Shown here piece after piece: positions 1 through 6,408 of a stretch of 8,887 nucleotides of DNA. A program made the position numbers and the translations under genes. How positions within the stretch are numbered: position 1 is the stretch's first letter; each line of letters opens with the position of its first letter. The notes beneath the pieces are model-generated. The model searched no databases, was not told the origin of the DNA, and worked only from the letters and a program-made list of their open reading frames with translations. This stretch comes from Chitinophagales bacterium (lineage in GTDB: Bacteria > Bacteroidota > Bacteroidia > Chitinophagales > UBA10324), in contig JACCZZ010000175.1 in assembly GCA_013695715.1 (NCBI GenBank), positions 1 through 8,887 of the forward strand. The letters are read 5' to 3'.

Positions 1-3
1 AAA

Positions 4-324
4 ATGGCTTTACAACTAACTGACACCAATTTTAAAGAAACCGTTCTCGATGCTAATAAAGTTGCTCTCGTTGATTTTTGGGCTGAATGGTGTGGACCCT
101 GCCGTATGATTGGCCCTGTAGTAGAAGAACTATCGAAAGAATATCATGGAAAGGTAGTAATCGGCAAAGTAAATGTTGATGACAATCCCGAAACTGCCAT
201 GCAATATGGCATTCGAAGCATTCCAACAATCTTATTTTTTAAAAATGGTCAGCTTGTAGATAAACAAGTAGGAGTTGTTCCCAAATCTGTATTGGAAGGG
301 AAGTTAAAATCTTATATTTCTTAA
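4..324 (+). CDS. trxA: thioredoxin
   Basis: Cytoplasmic dithiol-disulfide oxidoreductase that reduces protein disulfides and is itself recharged by thioredoxin reductase. The 106-residue product is the normal length for a single-domain thioredoxin. The active site WCGPC is at residues 29-33 (Cys30 and Cys33), preceded by the usual VDFWAEW strand. The buried Asp24, the cis-proline loop SIPT (Pro74) and a C-terminal helix are all present. There is no signal peptide, so it is not one of the periplasmic TlpA/ResA-type thioredoxins common in this phylum. The start ATG is three bases from the window edge; an upstream in-frame start cannot be excluded, but MALQLTDTNF is a normal thioredoxin N-terminus. 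It converges with the DUF1361 gene, and a hairpin fills the gap. The family assignment is certain; the symbol trxA assumes this is the main housekeeping copy. Confidence 0.96.
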   Translation: MALQLTDTNFKETVLDANKVALVDFWAEWCGPCRMIGPVVEELSKEYHGKVVIGKVNVDDNPETAMQYGIRSIPTILFFKNGQLVDKQVGVVPKSVLEGKLKSYIS

Positions 325-345
325 ACATTACTCAACTTATATTGT

Positions 346-376
346 GATAAAGCCCTTCTGAGAGGAGGGGCTTATC
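346..376. terminator. hairpin between convergent trxA and DUF1361 genes
   Basis: The left arm 346-359 and right arm 364-376 pair over about 13 bp, with one bulged A and two G-U pairs, around a GAGA loop at 360-363. The core is GCCC against GGGC. It lies 22 bases after the trxA stop and ends 3 bases before the stop codon of the opposing gene, the expected place for a terminator serving both strands. Neither side has a strong T-tract (TGTTATA follows on the + strand), so it is not a textbook intrinsic terminator. Termination or 3'-end protection is inferred from position and structure. Confidence 0.6.
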
Positions 377-378
377 TG

Positions 379-1113
379 TTATAAGGCCATCCTATCCGGA
401 ATTTTAATAATGATTTTTACGGTCAGATATCCTAAGAAAAGAAATATTCCATATTGAAGAGTCATCACAATCATCTCCATTCTTTGGATGTGATCTTGAA
501 GGTGGGTGACAAGAGTAGTATAAAGCAGCACCGGATTTGAAGCAATGTCCCAAGAGTTGAGGCGAACATATCTGCCAATATAAATTCCAAGACTTCCTGT
601 AAGCAAAGTTATTATTGCAAAAATCCACCCCTTCAGCCGGTTTGTTCTTTTACGAATAAGATTTTGAATTTCAAGAAGAGAGATGAAACCAAGCATCAGG
701 CCTGTCCATGCAAAGGAAAGTATTAGTCCGAGATCAAACCATAATGGAATATTTTGCTTCTCTTTTAGATGCAGCAGATCGGTTAATATGTAAGGAGAAT
801 TTGGCCAGAAAAAAAACCAAATAAGCAAGAGAAAATAAGTCAACAGTTTATACCTTAATACATGAAAAGAAACCGGCAAATACAAACTTAATAGATATGG
901 AATCCAGGCAAGAAAAAGATTCCAAATAAAATAAAGATAATTGTTATGCCCGCTTAGATAGATCCGAAGAAATTCAAGACCTGTTGCATACAGGGAAGAC
1001 AAGGCGAGAAGTAATGTTATTTCCCACCTGTTCCCCAGATATTTTCCTTTGATTGACTTTAGCATAGATGATTTTAAGGTCGAGGTTGGAAAGGTAAAAA
1101 TTCCTTGCACCAT
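379..1113 (-). CDS. DUF1361 integral membrane protein
   Basis: Polytopic inner-membrane protein of the DUF1361 family, whose function is unknown. The 244-residue product has about six hydrophobic segments, at roughly residues 31-51, 58-80, 90-108, 125-148, 163-183 and 215-237. Conserved-looking blocks fit the family as I recall it: NLFLAWIPY (65-73), FWPNSPYILTDLLHL (102-116), PLWFD (123-127), FAWTG (134-138) and GIYIGRYVRLNSWD (176-189). The polar and aromatic residues in these blocks (Asn105, Tyr108, Asp112, Asp127, Arg181, Trp188) suggest an active or binding site facing the membrane interface, but no reaction is known. The start is uncertain: Met17 (codon 1063-1065) would remove a short N-terminal tail and is an equally plausible start. 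It is divergent from DUF58 and convergent with trxA, so it is probably monocistronic. Family call is good; function unassigned. Confidence 0.82.
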   Translation of the reverse strand: MVQGIFTFPTSTLKSSMLKSIKGKYLGNRWEITLLLALSSLYATGLEFLRIYLSGHNNYLYFIWNLFLAWIPYLLSLYLPVSFHVLRYKLLTYFLLLIWFFFWPNSPYILTDLLHLKEKQNIPLWFDLGLILSFAWTGLMLGFISLLEIQNLIRKRTNRLKGWIFAIITLLTGSLGIYIGRYVRLNSWDIASNPVLLYTTLVTHLQDHIQRMEMIVMTLQYGIFLFLGYLTVKIIIKIPDRMAL

Positions 1114-1142
1114 TCCTGTTAAGCTTTAAATCAGAAACATTA

Positions 1143-1185
1143 TTTTTGAATACAACTCCATGTATCAATATTAAATATTCAAAAA
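1143..1185. repeat. perfect 10-bp inverted repeat in the DUF1361/DUF58 divergent gap
   Basis: TTTTTGAATA at 1143-1152 is exactly mirrored by TATTCAAAAA at 1176-1185, separated by 23 bases. Arm centres are 33 bp apart, about three helical turns. Each arm also holds TTTG in the orientation of a -33 promoter element, one reading toward DUF58 and one toward DUF1361. The arms may therefore mark face-to-face divergent promoters, an operator for a dimeric regulator, or both. I find no good TAnnTTTG -7 box at proper spacing on either strand; the best on the + strand is TAAATATT at 1172-1179, with 4 of 6 positions matching. Regulatory role is inferred. Confidence 0.45.
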
Positions 1186-1197
1186 CCATTAAAAGCC

Positions 1198-2139
1198 TTG
1201 GAAAAGAAGTTAGAGCTTATAGGAGAAGTAAGCAGAATACAAAATCTGGAGCTGCTTGCAAAGCAGGTTGTAGAAGGATTTCTTATCGGATTGCATAAAA
1301 GCCCCTTTCATGGGTTCTCGGTAGAATTTGCAGAGCATAGATTATATAATCCGGGAGAATCTACCCGTTTTATTGATTGGAAAGTGTATGCCCGCACCGA
1401 CAGGGTTTATGTAAAAAAATTTGAAGAGGAGACAAATCTTCGATGTCAATTGGTAGTTGACGCCTCTTCCTCCATGTATTTTCCCGAAATAAATGACGCT
1501 CAAAATGGGTTGCGGAAAATTGATTTCGCAGCAGTTGCCGCCGCCTCAGTCATGAACTTACTGAAAAAGCAGCGCGATTCTTTCGGGCTTACAATTTTCT
1601 CTGACAGCGTGGAACAGCAGACGGAGGTGAAATCGAGCTCAGTTCACTATAAACTATTGCTGAATAATCTTGAATCATTGGTTCAACGCACACCTGATAA
1701 AAAGAAAACATCTGCAGCCGCATGTTTGCATGAGGTAGCCGACAAGATGCATCGCCGATCCATGGTGATCATATTTAGCGACATGTTCGAAAATATAACA
1801 GAGGGTAGCGATGAATACAGCTCATTGTTCGCCGCGTTGCAGCATCTTAAGCACAACAAACATGAGGTTATTCTCTTCTACATCCTTGATAAATCTAAAG
1901 AGATGGACTTCGAATTTACCAATCGCCCGTACCGCTTCATAGATCTTGAGACCGGAGAGAGGGTGAAGCTAAATCCTAATCAGGTGAAAGAACTTTATGT
2001 GAAACAGATGAAGGAATTTTATCAGCAATTAAAACTCCGCTGCGGACAGTATCACATTGATATGGCGGAAGCAGATATCAATCTTGGCTTTCGCCAGGTC
2101 TTACTTCCATATTTAATGAAGAGGATGAAGTTTAATTAA
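1198..2139 (+). CDS. DUF58 domain protein (vWA-like fold, MoxR-associated type)
   Basis: Cytoplasmic DUF58 protein of 313 residues. The family signature YNPGESTRFIDWKVYARTD is at 50-68, followed by VYVKKFEEE (70-78). A von Willebrand A-type metal site follows: VVDASSS, with Asp88, Ser90 and Ser92 as the DxSxS motif, and a later IIFSD (Asp195) at the usual position of the distal metal-site aspartate. DUF58 proteins commonly work with MoxR AAA+ ATPases, proposed to be chaperone-like maturation or stress systems. No moxR or BatA/B-like gene is visible here, so the partner must lie elsewhere. The start is TTG at 1198: an in-frame stop lies at 1147-1149, no in-frame ATG lies between it and the signature region, and the first internal Met is residue 93, inside the metal motif. 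No Shine-Dalgarno is visible. Protein identity is strong; the biological role is not established. Confidence 0.9.
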   Translation: MEKKLELIGEVSRIQNLELLAKQVVEGFLIGLHKSPFHGFSVEFAEHRLYNPGESTRFIDWKVYARTDRVYVKKFEEETNLRCQLVVDASSSMYFPEINDAQNGLRKIDFAAVAAASVMNLLKKQRDSFGLTIFSDSVEQQTEVKSSSVHYKLLLNNLESLVQRTPDKKKTSAAACLHEVADKMHRRSMVIIFSDMFENITEGSDEYSSLFAALQHLKHNKHEVILFYILDKSKEMDFEFTNRPYRFIDLETGERVKLNPNQVKELYVKQMKEFYQQLKLRCGQYHIDMAEADINLGFRQVLLPYLMKRMKFN

Positions 2140-2251
2140 AGAGTTTACATCTTGATAAAATCCAGTTCCATTCTTCTCTAATCATATTTTATTTGTCAGG
2201 GAATAAAATCAAATCTGAAGTCTTGCCTGCTCGAACCTTCAAAACACTTTT

Positions 2252-3088
2252 TTGATTTCCTTCCCTAAATCCAAGATCAACCTCGGCCTCCACATTCTCG
2301 ATAGAAGGTCAGACGGATATCACAACATTGAATCTGTATTTTATCCTGTATCATGGTTGGATGCATTGGAAATTCTCCAGTCAGAAAAATTTTCTTTTCA
2401 GATTACTGGGTTGCAGGTGCCCGGCTCGCCGGAAGATAATTTCTGTGTTAAAGCATATCAGTTATTGAAGAAAACCTTTGATTTACCACCCGTTCAGATC
2501 ATCTTATTAAAAAACATTCCGCTTGGTGCCGGATTAGGCGGTGGATCGTCTGATGGTGCCACCACTTTAAAGATGCTGAATAAATTATTAGAATTAAATC
2601 TATCAGTAGAGGAGTTGAAAAATTACGCATTAAAGCTGGGAAGCGATTGTCCGTTTTTTATTGAAGAGAAACCATGTAAAGTTACAGGCAGAGGAGAAGT
2701 CCTGGAAAATATCGCAGTTGACCTATCAGGTTTATATGTACAAATAATTTTTTCAGGAATAGAGATAAGCACTGCATGGGCATTCAAGGAATTATCATCT
2801 CTAAAGGAGTCAAAACTTATGGAAAACCTTGAACCCTCTTCTATTCTCCCTATTGAATCAGTGATTAAGACACCTGTCAGCGAGTGGCGAAATCATTTAA
2901 AAAATGAATTTGAAGATGTTGTATTCGAGCAATACCCTCAGATTGCTAATATAAAAAAGATGCTGTATGACGAAGGTGCACTTTATGCATCTATGAGTGG
3001 GAGCGGATCAGCTATATATGGCTTATTTGAAGATCCTCCGCAAAGTAAAGTGAATAGCAACTTCAGACAATTCACAGGCAGGTTATAG
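2252..3088 (+). CDS. ispE: 4-diphosphocytidyl-2-C-methyl-D-erythritol kinase
   Basis: GHMP-family kinase that phosphorylates the 2-hydroxyl of CDP-methylerythritol with ATP, a step of the methylerythritol-phosphate pathway to isoprenoids. The N-terminal FPKSKINLGLHI carries the substrate-site lysine (Lys8). The glycine-rich ATP loop NIPLGAGLGGGSSDGA is at 88-103. Catalytic Asp132 sits in LGSDCPFFI, and the third GHMP motif MSGSGSAIYGLF is at 248-259. The length of 278 residues is normal. The start is TTG at 2252: it gives M-I-S-F-P-K-S-K-I-N, the usual Bacteroidota IspE N-terminus, and the frame has a stop at 2216-2218 with no ATG between. It lies 112 bases after the DUF58 gene on the same strand, so cotranscription is possible. 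A near -7 box (TTTATTTG, 2188-2195) lacks a spaced -33 element. It converges with carA across a hairpin. Confidence 0.95.
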   Translation: MISFPKSKINLGLHILDRRSDGYHNIESVFYPVSWLDALEILQSEKFSFQITGLQVPGSPEDNFCVKAYQLLKKTFDLPPVQIILLKNIPLGAGLGGGSSDGATTLKMLNKLLELNLSVEELKNYALKLGSDCPFFIEEKPCKVTGRGEVLENIAVDLSGLYVQIIFSGIEISTAWAFKELSSLKESKLMENLEPSSILPIESVIKTPVSEWRNHLKNEFEDVVFEQYPQIANIKKMLYDEGALYASMSGSGSAIYGLFEDPPQSKVNSNFRQFTGRL

Positions 3089-3100
3089 GTTTCGTTACTC

Positions 3101-3153
3101 CATGATGAAGTAGAAACAAACGACTGCTCTTTTATTTGTTATCCTTCATCATG
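3101..3153. terminator. long hairpin at the ispE/carA convergent junction
   Basis: CATGATGAAG at 3101-3110 is the exact inverse of CTTCATCATG at 3144-3153, a perfect 10-bp stem. Inside it a second stem, AACAAA (3115-3120) with TTTGTT (3135-3140), can form, leaving a 14-base loop. The right arm and part of the inner stem lie in the last codons of carA, so the structure spans its stop codon. Position between two converging genes suggests a shared transcript end, but no T-tract follows either side, so an intrinsic mechanism is not shown. The long span (33 bases inside the outer stem) weakens the call. Confidence 0.45.
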
Positions 3154-4226
3154 CATAAGAATTCATCAAAAAGATAACGGCTGTCGTGAGGGCCAGGTGC
3201 TGACTCAGGATGATATTGAACTGAGAATGCCCTCTTGTCCTTCAGGCGCAATCCTTCTACAGACTTATCATTTAAATTAATGTGCGTTACTTCTATATTG
3301 TTTGATTGCTTAATCGCCTCAGGATTCACTCCGAAGCCATGATTTTGAGAGGTGATCTCACATTGGCCTGTAATGATGTTCTTAACCGGATGATTTAAGC
3401 CCCGGTGGCCATGGTGCATTTTGAATGTAGGGATATCGTTTGCGAGTGCCAGCAGTTGGTGGCCTAAGCATATTCCGAATAAAATCTTATCATCATCTAA
3501 AATTTCACGAACTGTGTCTACGGCATAATCCATTGCTGCAGGATCACCCGGTCCATTAGAGATAAAATATCCGTCAGCTCCCCAGGCTCTCATTTCATTA
3601 TAAGAAGTTTTTGCAGGAAAAATTTTAACATACATGCCCCTGTCAACCATACAATTCAAAATATTTTTCTTTATTCCCAGGTCTAGTGCCGCTACTTTAA
3701 AAGTTGAGTTCGCCTCGCCCACTTCGTATGGATTCGGTGTGCTTACAAGGGATGACAATTCAAGACCTGCCATGGGAGGCACCTCTGATAATTTGTTTTT
3801 TAGCACTTCGATATCCGTGATTTCAGTAGAGATAATAGCATTCATAGCACCACGACTTCGTATATGCCGAACCAGTGAACGTGTGTCAATGCCTTCGATG
3901 GCAATTTTATTCTCTTTAAGAAAATATTCCTGAATGGAACTGCTTGATTGCTTCCTTGAATAAAAAGTATTAAAGCTTTTGCAGATAAGCCCTGCAATTT
4001 TAATTGAGTCAGACTGCTCCTCTAAATCATGAATGCCATAGTTGCCAATGTGCACGTGAGTAGCAACCAATATTTGTCCATAGTAAGAAGGATCTGTAAA
4101 AATCTCCTGGTAACCGGTCATGCCGGTATTAAAGCAAATTTCACCGGTAGTAGTACCAATAGCTCCACCTCCATTCCCATGATAGATTGTTCCATCTTCC
4201 AATAAAAGAACTGCTGGAATTTTCAA
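3132..4226 (-). CDS. carA: carbamoyl-phosphate synthase, small (glutaminase) subunit
   Basis: Glutamine amidotransferase subunit of carbamoyl-phosphate synthase. It hydrolyses glutamine and channels ammonia to the large subunit CarB, feeding pyrimidine and arginine synthesis. The small-subunit N-terminal domain (about residues 1-140) includes GEICFNTGMTGYQEIFTDPSY (from 28) and EGIDTRSLVRHIR (111-123). The class I glutaminase domain (about 176-360) has SNGPGDP (223-229), the nucleophile elbow GICLGHQ with Cys253, and YHPE with His339 and Glu341, a complete catalytic triad. The length of 364 residues is typical. ATG at 4224-4226 gives MKIPAVLLLEDGT, the expected start. carB is not adjacent, which is common in this phylum. 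It is divergent from metK, and a promoter-like sequence with inverted repeats lies about 90 bases upstream. Confidence 0.97.
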   Translation of the reverse strand: MKIPAVLLLEDGTIYHGNGGGAIGTTTGEICFNTGMTGYQEIFTDPSYYGQILVATHVHIGNYGIHDLEEQSDSIKIAGLICKSFNTFYSRKQSSSSIQEYFLKENKIAIEGIDTRSLVRHIRSRGAMNAIISTEITDIEVLKNKLSEVPPMAGLELSSLVSTPNPYEVGEANSTFKVAALDLGIKKNILNCMVDRGMYVKIFPAKTSYNEMRAWGADGYFISNGPGDPAAMDYAVDTVREILDDDKILFGICLGHQLLALANDIPTFKMHHGHRGLNHPVKNIITGQCEITSQNHGFGVNPEAIKQSNNIEVTHINLNDKSVEGLRLKDKRAFSVQYHPESAPGPHDSRYLFDEFLCMMKDNK

Positions 4227-4281
4227 GCTAAATTTTTATGAATAATAATGATTGAATGTTTTATTAGAACACACTTCTGTT

Positions 4282-4319
4282 ATGTAGTGATAATTGCAAC
4301 CTACATCATTGAGTTGCAA
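4282..4319. repeat. interleaved inverted repeats between carA and metK
   Basis: Two perfect inverted repeats overlap in the order A-B-A'-B'. A is ATGTAG (4282-4287) with A' CTACAT (4301-4306). B is TTGCAAC (4294-4300) with B' GTTGCAA (4313-4319). The connecting segments are 6, 0 and 6 bases, so an RNA copy could fold as a compact H-type pseudoknot with 6- and 7-bp stems stacked end to end. As DNA, the two copies of the self-complementary hexamer TTGCAA lie 20 bp apart, about two helical turns, and B' overlaps the putative -7 box of carA. Either an operator or an RNA element is possible; the sequence alone does not decide. Confidence 0.45.
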
Positions 4320-4347
4320 AATTACTTGTTATAGTTAAACGTCGAAA
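4317..4347 (-). promoter_or_regulatory. probable carA promoter (Bacteroidota type)
   Basis: Read on the minus strand, TTTC (4347-4344; one mismatch to TTTG) is followed after 19 bases by TAATTTTG (4324-4317), a perfect TAnnTTTG -7 box. Transcription would begin near 4310, giving a leader of about 84 bases before the carA ATG. The predicted start falls between the two TTGCAA copies. Consensus taken from knowledge of the phylum's primary sigma factor; activity is inferred. Confidence 0.5.
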
Positions 4348-4411
4348 TGTTACTGAATAATGGCACATTATCTATTCTTTGAAGAAAGAACTGATATAAG
4401 AAATCCTAAGC

Positions 4412-4419
4412 TATCTTTG
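4412..4419 (+). promoter_or_regulatory. probable metK -7 promoter box
   Basis: TATCTTTG is a perfect TAnnTTTG match, ending 24 bases before the metK ATG at 4444. A start near 4422-4430 would leave a leader of roughly 15-20 bases. No TTTG or TTG lies 17-23 bases upstream; the nearest, at 4378-4381, is 30 bases away, so the promoter is incomplete by consensus. The same octamer occurs ahead of the phosphatase gene at 5849-5856. If used, it places the in-frame region 4360-4443 outside the coding sequence. Confidence 0.45.
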
Positions 4420-4443
4420 CCATCTTCTCAAATCAATTACAAA

Positions 4444-5703
4444 ATGCCATATCTGTTTACATCAGAATCTGTTTCTGAAGGTCATCCTGATAAAGTAGCC
4501 GACCAGATCTCTGATGCTATTCTCGATGAGTTTTTGAAGCTCGACCCTGATTCTAAGGTAGCATGTGAAACTTTTGTTACTACCGGACTTGTAGTGGTTG
4601 GTGGAGAGGTAAAATCAAATGCATATGTAGACATACAGCGTATCGCAAGAAACGTAATACGCAACATTGGCTATACTAAATCGGAGTATAGGTTCGATGC
4701 AGATTCATGTGGTATTGTTACGGCCATTCATGAGCAATCGCCTGACATTAATCAGGGTGTGGAGCGTGAAAACAAAGAAGATCAGGGTGCTGGTGATCAG
4801 GGGATGATGTTCGGCTACGCATCTAATGAAACAGATAATTATATGCCGCTTGCCCTCGATCTGGCTCATCGGCTGCTGCAGGAGCTCTCAGCAATAAGGC
4901 GCGAAGGTAAGGTGATGACCTACCTGCGACCGGATGCAAAGTCGCAAGTGACAATTGAATACAGCGAAGATCATAGACCATTGCGGATTGATGCAATCGT
5001 TATATCTGCACAGCATGATGAAGACGCTACACAGGAGATCATCAAAGAAGACATTCAAAAATATCTCATTCCCCGTGTAAAAGAAGGACTGCCATCGCGC
5101 ACCTCAGAGCTCTTTGGACAAGACATTAGATACTTTATTAATCCTACCGGGAAATTTGTAATCGGTGGGCCTCATGGTGACACTGGACTAACAGGAAGAA
5201 AAATCATAGTAGACACCTATGGTGGCAAAGGTGCTCATGGAGGTGGAGCATTTTCAGGAAAAGATCCCTCAAAAGTAGATCGTTCAGCAGCATATGCAAC
5301 TCGACATATTGCAAAAAATTTAGTTGCAGCAGACATCGCTGACCAGGTATTGGTACAGGTGGCTTATGCCATTGGTGTGGCAAAACCTGTTGGATTATAT
5401 GTCACCACATTTGGCACTACCAAGGTGAAAGATGAGGAAGGTAAAGTAATCACAGATATCAGGATCAGTGAGATTGTACAACAGATTTTTGACATGCGGC
5501 CTTATGCAATTGTTGAACGGCTGAAGCTGAAAAATCCTATTTATAGCAAAACAGCAGCATATGGGCATATGGGTAAATCACCTATTACCCAGCAGGTTCA
5601 GTTTGGAAAGAATGGAATGACCGCCTTTCGGGAAGTAGAATTTTTTACATGGGAAAAGCTGGACTATGTGCCGCAGATAAGAAAGGCCTTCCTCCTGCAA
5701 TAG
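4444..5703 (+). CDS. metK: S-adenosylmethionine synthetase
   Basis: Methionine adenosyltransferase, a cytoplasmic enzyme that makes S-adenosylmethionine from methionine and ATP, releasing phosphate and diphosphate. From the chosen start the protein has 419 residues. [18 protein letters not shown] begins at residue 7, with His14, Asp16 and Lys17 at the same numbers as the E. coli catalytic residues. The first signature GAGDQG is at 115-120, the second, glycine-rich phosphate loop [17 protein letters not shown] at 266-282, and [13 protein letters not shown] at 241-253. It is slightly longer than E. coli MetK (384), as is usual in Bacteroidota. An in-frame ATG at 4360 would add 28 residues, but [17 protein letters not shown] is the standard N-terminus, and a -7 box lies inside the extension. 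It is divergent from carA; the phosphatase gene follows after 204 bases with its own promoter-like sequence. Confidence 0.97.
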   Translation: MPYLFTSESVSEGHPDKVADQISDAILDEFLKLDPDSKVACETFVTTGLVVVGGEVKSNAYVDIQRIARNVIRNIGYTKSEYRFDADSCGIVTAIHEQSPDINQGVERENKEDQGAGDQGMMFGYASNETDNYMPLALDLAHRLLQELSAIRREGKVMTYLRPDAKSQVTIEYSEDHRPLRIDAIVISAQHDEDATQEIIKEDIQKYLIPRVKEGLPSRTSELFGQDIRYFINPTGKFVIGGPHGDTGLTGRKIIVDTYGGKGAHGGGAFSGKDPSKVDRSAAYATRHIAKNLVAADIADQVLVQVAYAIGVAKPVGLYVTTFGTTKVKDEEGKVITDIRISEIVQQIFDMRPYAIVERLKLKNPIYSKTAAYGHMGKSPITQQVQFGKNGMTAFREVEFFTWEKLDYVPQIRKAFLLQ

Positions 5704-5827
5704 GTTTTTTATAATTACTAAAGCAATGGTGAATACTATAGCTGCACTCAAACCATTGAGCAGGGAAATTTGATCTCGCAGTATCATTATGACTTTAGGC
5801 AGGGGAGTTCAAGTAATCGTAAACTGT

Positions 5828-5856
5828 TTTGATTTATAAGCAGGGATATATCTTTG
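5828..5856 (+). promoter_or_regulatory. probable promoter of the phosphatase gene
   Basis: TTTG (5828-5831), then 17 bases, then TATCTTTG (5849-5856): both elements match the Bacteroidota primary promoter exactly and the spacing is within the accepted range. Transcription would start near 5862-5867, about 41-46 bases before the ATG at 5908. This is the best promoter match in the window and suggests that the phosphatase can be transcribed independently of metK. The rest of the 204-base gap holds only a weak 7-bp repeat and two very short open frames. Confidence 0.65.
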
Positions 5857-5907
5857 CGCGTTTTTTAATAGATAAAACCAGTTGAGAATTATAGAATTGT
5901 TAACGCT

Positions 5908-6396
5908 ATGAAAATATTGTTTGTCTGTTTGGGAAATATCTGTCGCTCGCCAATGGCTGAGGGCGTGATGAAAAATCTCATACAGGAGCACAATCTTGAT
6001 TGGGAGGTAGAGAGTGCCGGCACTGAAAGATATCATGTAGGTGAATGCCCCGATAAGAGAGCACAAAGAACGGCTGCCAAATTTGGATTAGATATTAGCA
6101 AACAGGTAGCAAAGCAGATTTCATCTAAAGATTTTGAACGCTTCGATCTCATTTATGCTTTGGCTACAGATGTGATGGATGAAATATTATCATTAAAAGG
6201 AAGCAGTGCATATCAAAACAAGATCAAATTGTTCATGGATGAATTGTTTCCGGGTGAATACCGCGATGTGCCGGATCCATGGTATGGAGATGAAGCTGGG
6301 TTTGACCCTGTTTACAAATTTATTCAGCAAGGTTGTGAAAAAATAATTGAGCGTCACATGTCAATCGCACCACAACTTACAGAAGAAAAGAAGTGA
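5908..6396 (+). CDS. low-molecular-weight protein-tyrosine-phosphatase
   Basis: Cytoplasmic phosphatase of the low-molecular-weight PTP (arsenate-reductase-like) fold, 162 residues. The catalytic P-loop VCLGNICRSPMAEG (6-19) has the CX5R motif, with nucleophile Cys7 and Arg13. The general-acid loop DPWYGD is at 123-128 with Asp123. AGTERYHVGECPDKRA (37-52) is the expected second conserved block. The segment IYALATDVMDEI (82-93) replaces the more familiar AMD-centred block; this resembles variants I recall from the phylum and does not touch the catalytic core. Substrates cannot be told from sequence: in other bacteria relatives act on tyrosine kinases for exopolysaccharide export, but no such kinase is nearby, and thioredoxin-linked arsenate reductases usually carry extra C-terminal cysteines that are absent here. 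It converges with the S46 peptidase with a 12-base gap. Confidence 0.94.
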   Translation: MKILFVCLGNICRSPMAEGVMKNLIQEHNLDWEVESAGTERYHVGECPDKRAQRTAAKFGLDISKQVAKQISSKDFERFDLIYALATDVMDEILSLKGSSAYQNKIKLFMDELFPGEYRDVPDPWYGDEAGFDPVYKFIQQGCEKIIERHMSIAPQLTEEKK

Positions 6397-6408
6397 TTCT
6401 CGTTATAC

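Noticed and set aside
2155..2210. 8-bp direct repeat ATAAAATC (2155-2162 and 2203-2210) between DUF58 and ispE
   Set aside because: Low-complexity A/T-rich words of this length recur often; there is no third copy or regular spacing.
3634..3933. 99-codon open frame antisense to carA
   Set aside because: It lies inside conserved carA coding sequence with no recognisable protein features; a chance open frame.
4282..4319. Known SAM riboswitch (SAM-II or SAM/SAH) ahead of metK
   Set aside because: The topology is similar, but loop lengths and conserved bases I know for these classes are not matched, and the position relative to the metK start is too far upstream.
4360..4443. In-frame N-terminal extension of metK starting at ATG 4360
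   Set aside because: The 28 extra residues do not resemble any MetK N-terminus I know, numbering of catalytic residues fits the start at 4444, and a perfect -7 box lies inside the extension.
5724..5758. 7-bp inverted repeat CAATGGT/ACCATTG after metK as a terminator
   Set aside because: The loop is 21 bases, the stem is short and no T-tract follows, so it is within what chance would give.
5726..5839. Two tiny open frames (15 codons at 5726-5773, 16 codons at 5789-5839) between metK and the phosphatase gene; the second begins MTLGRGVQV, vaguely like the start of AdoMet decarboxylase
   Set aside because: Both are very short, in AT-rich intergenic DNA, and the resemblance does not hold beyond LGR. 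The second overlaps the promoter of the next gene.
5809..6066. 85-codon minus-strand open frame over the start of the phosphatase gene
   Set aside because: It overlaps the catalytic P-loop coding region of the phosphatase and shows no family resemblance.
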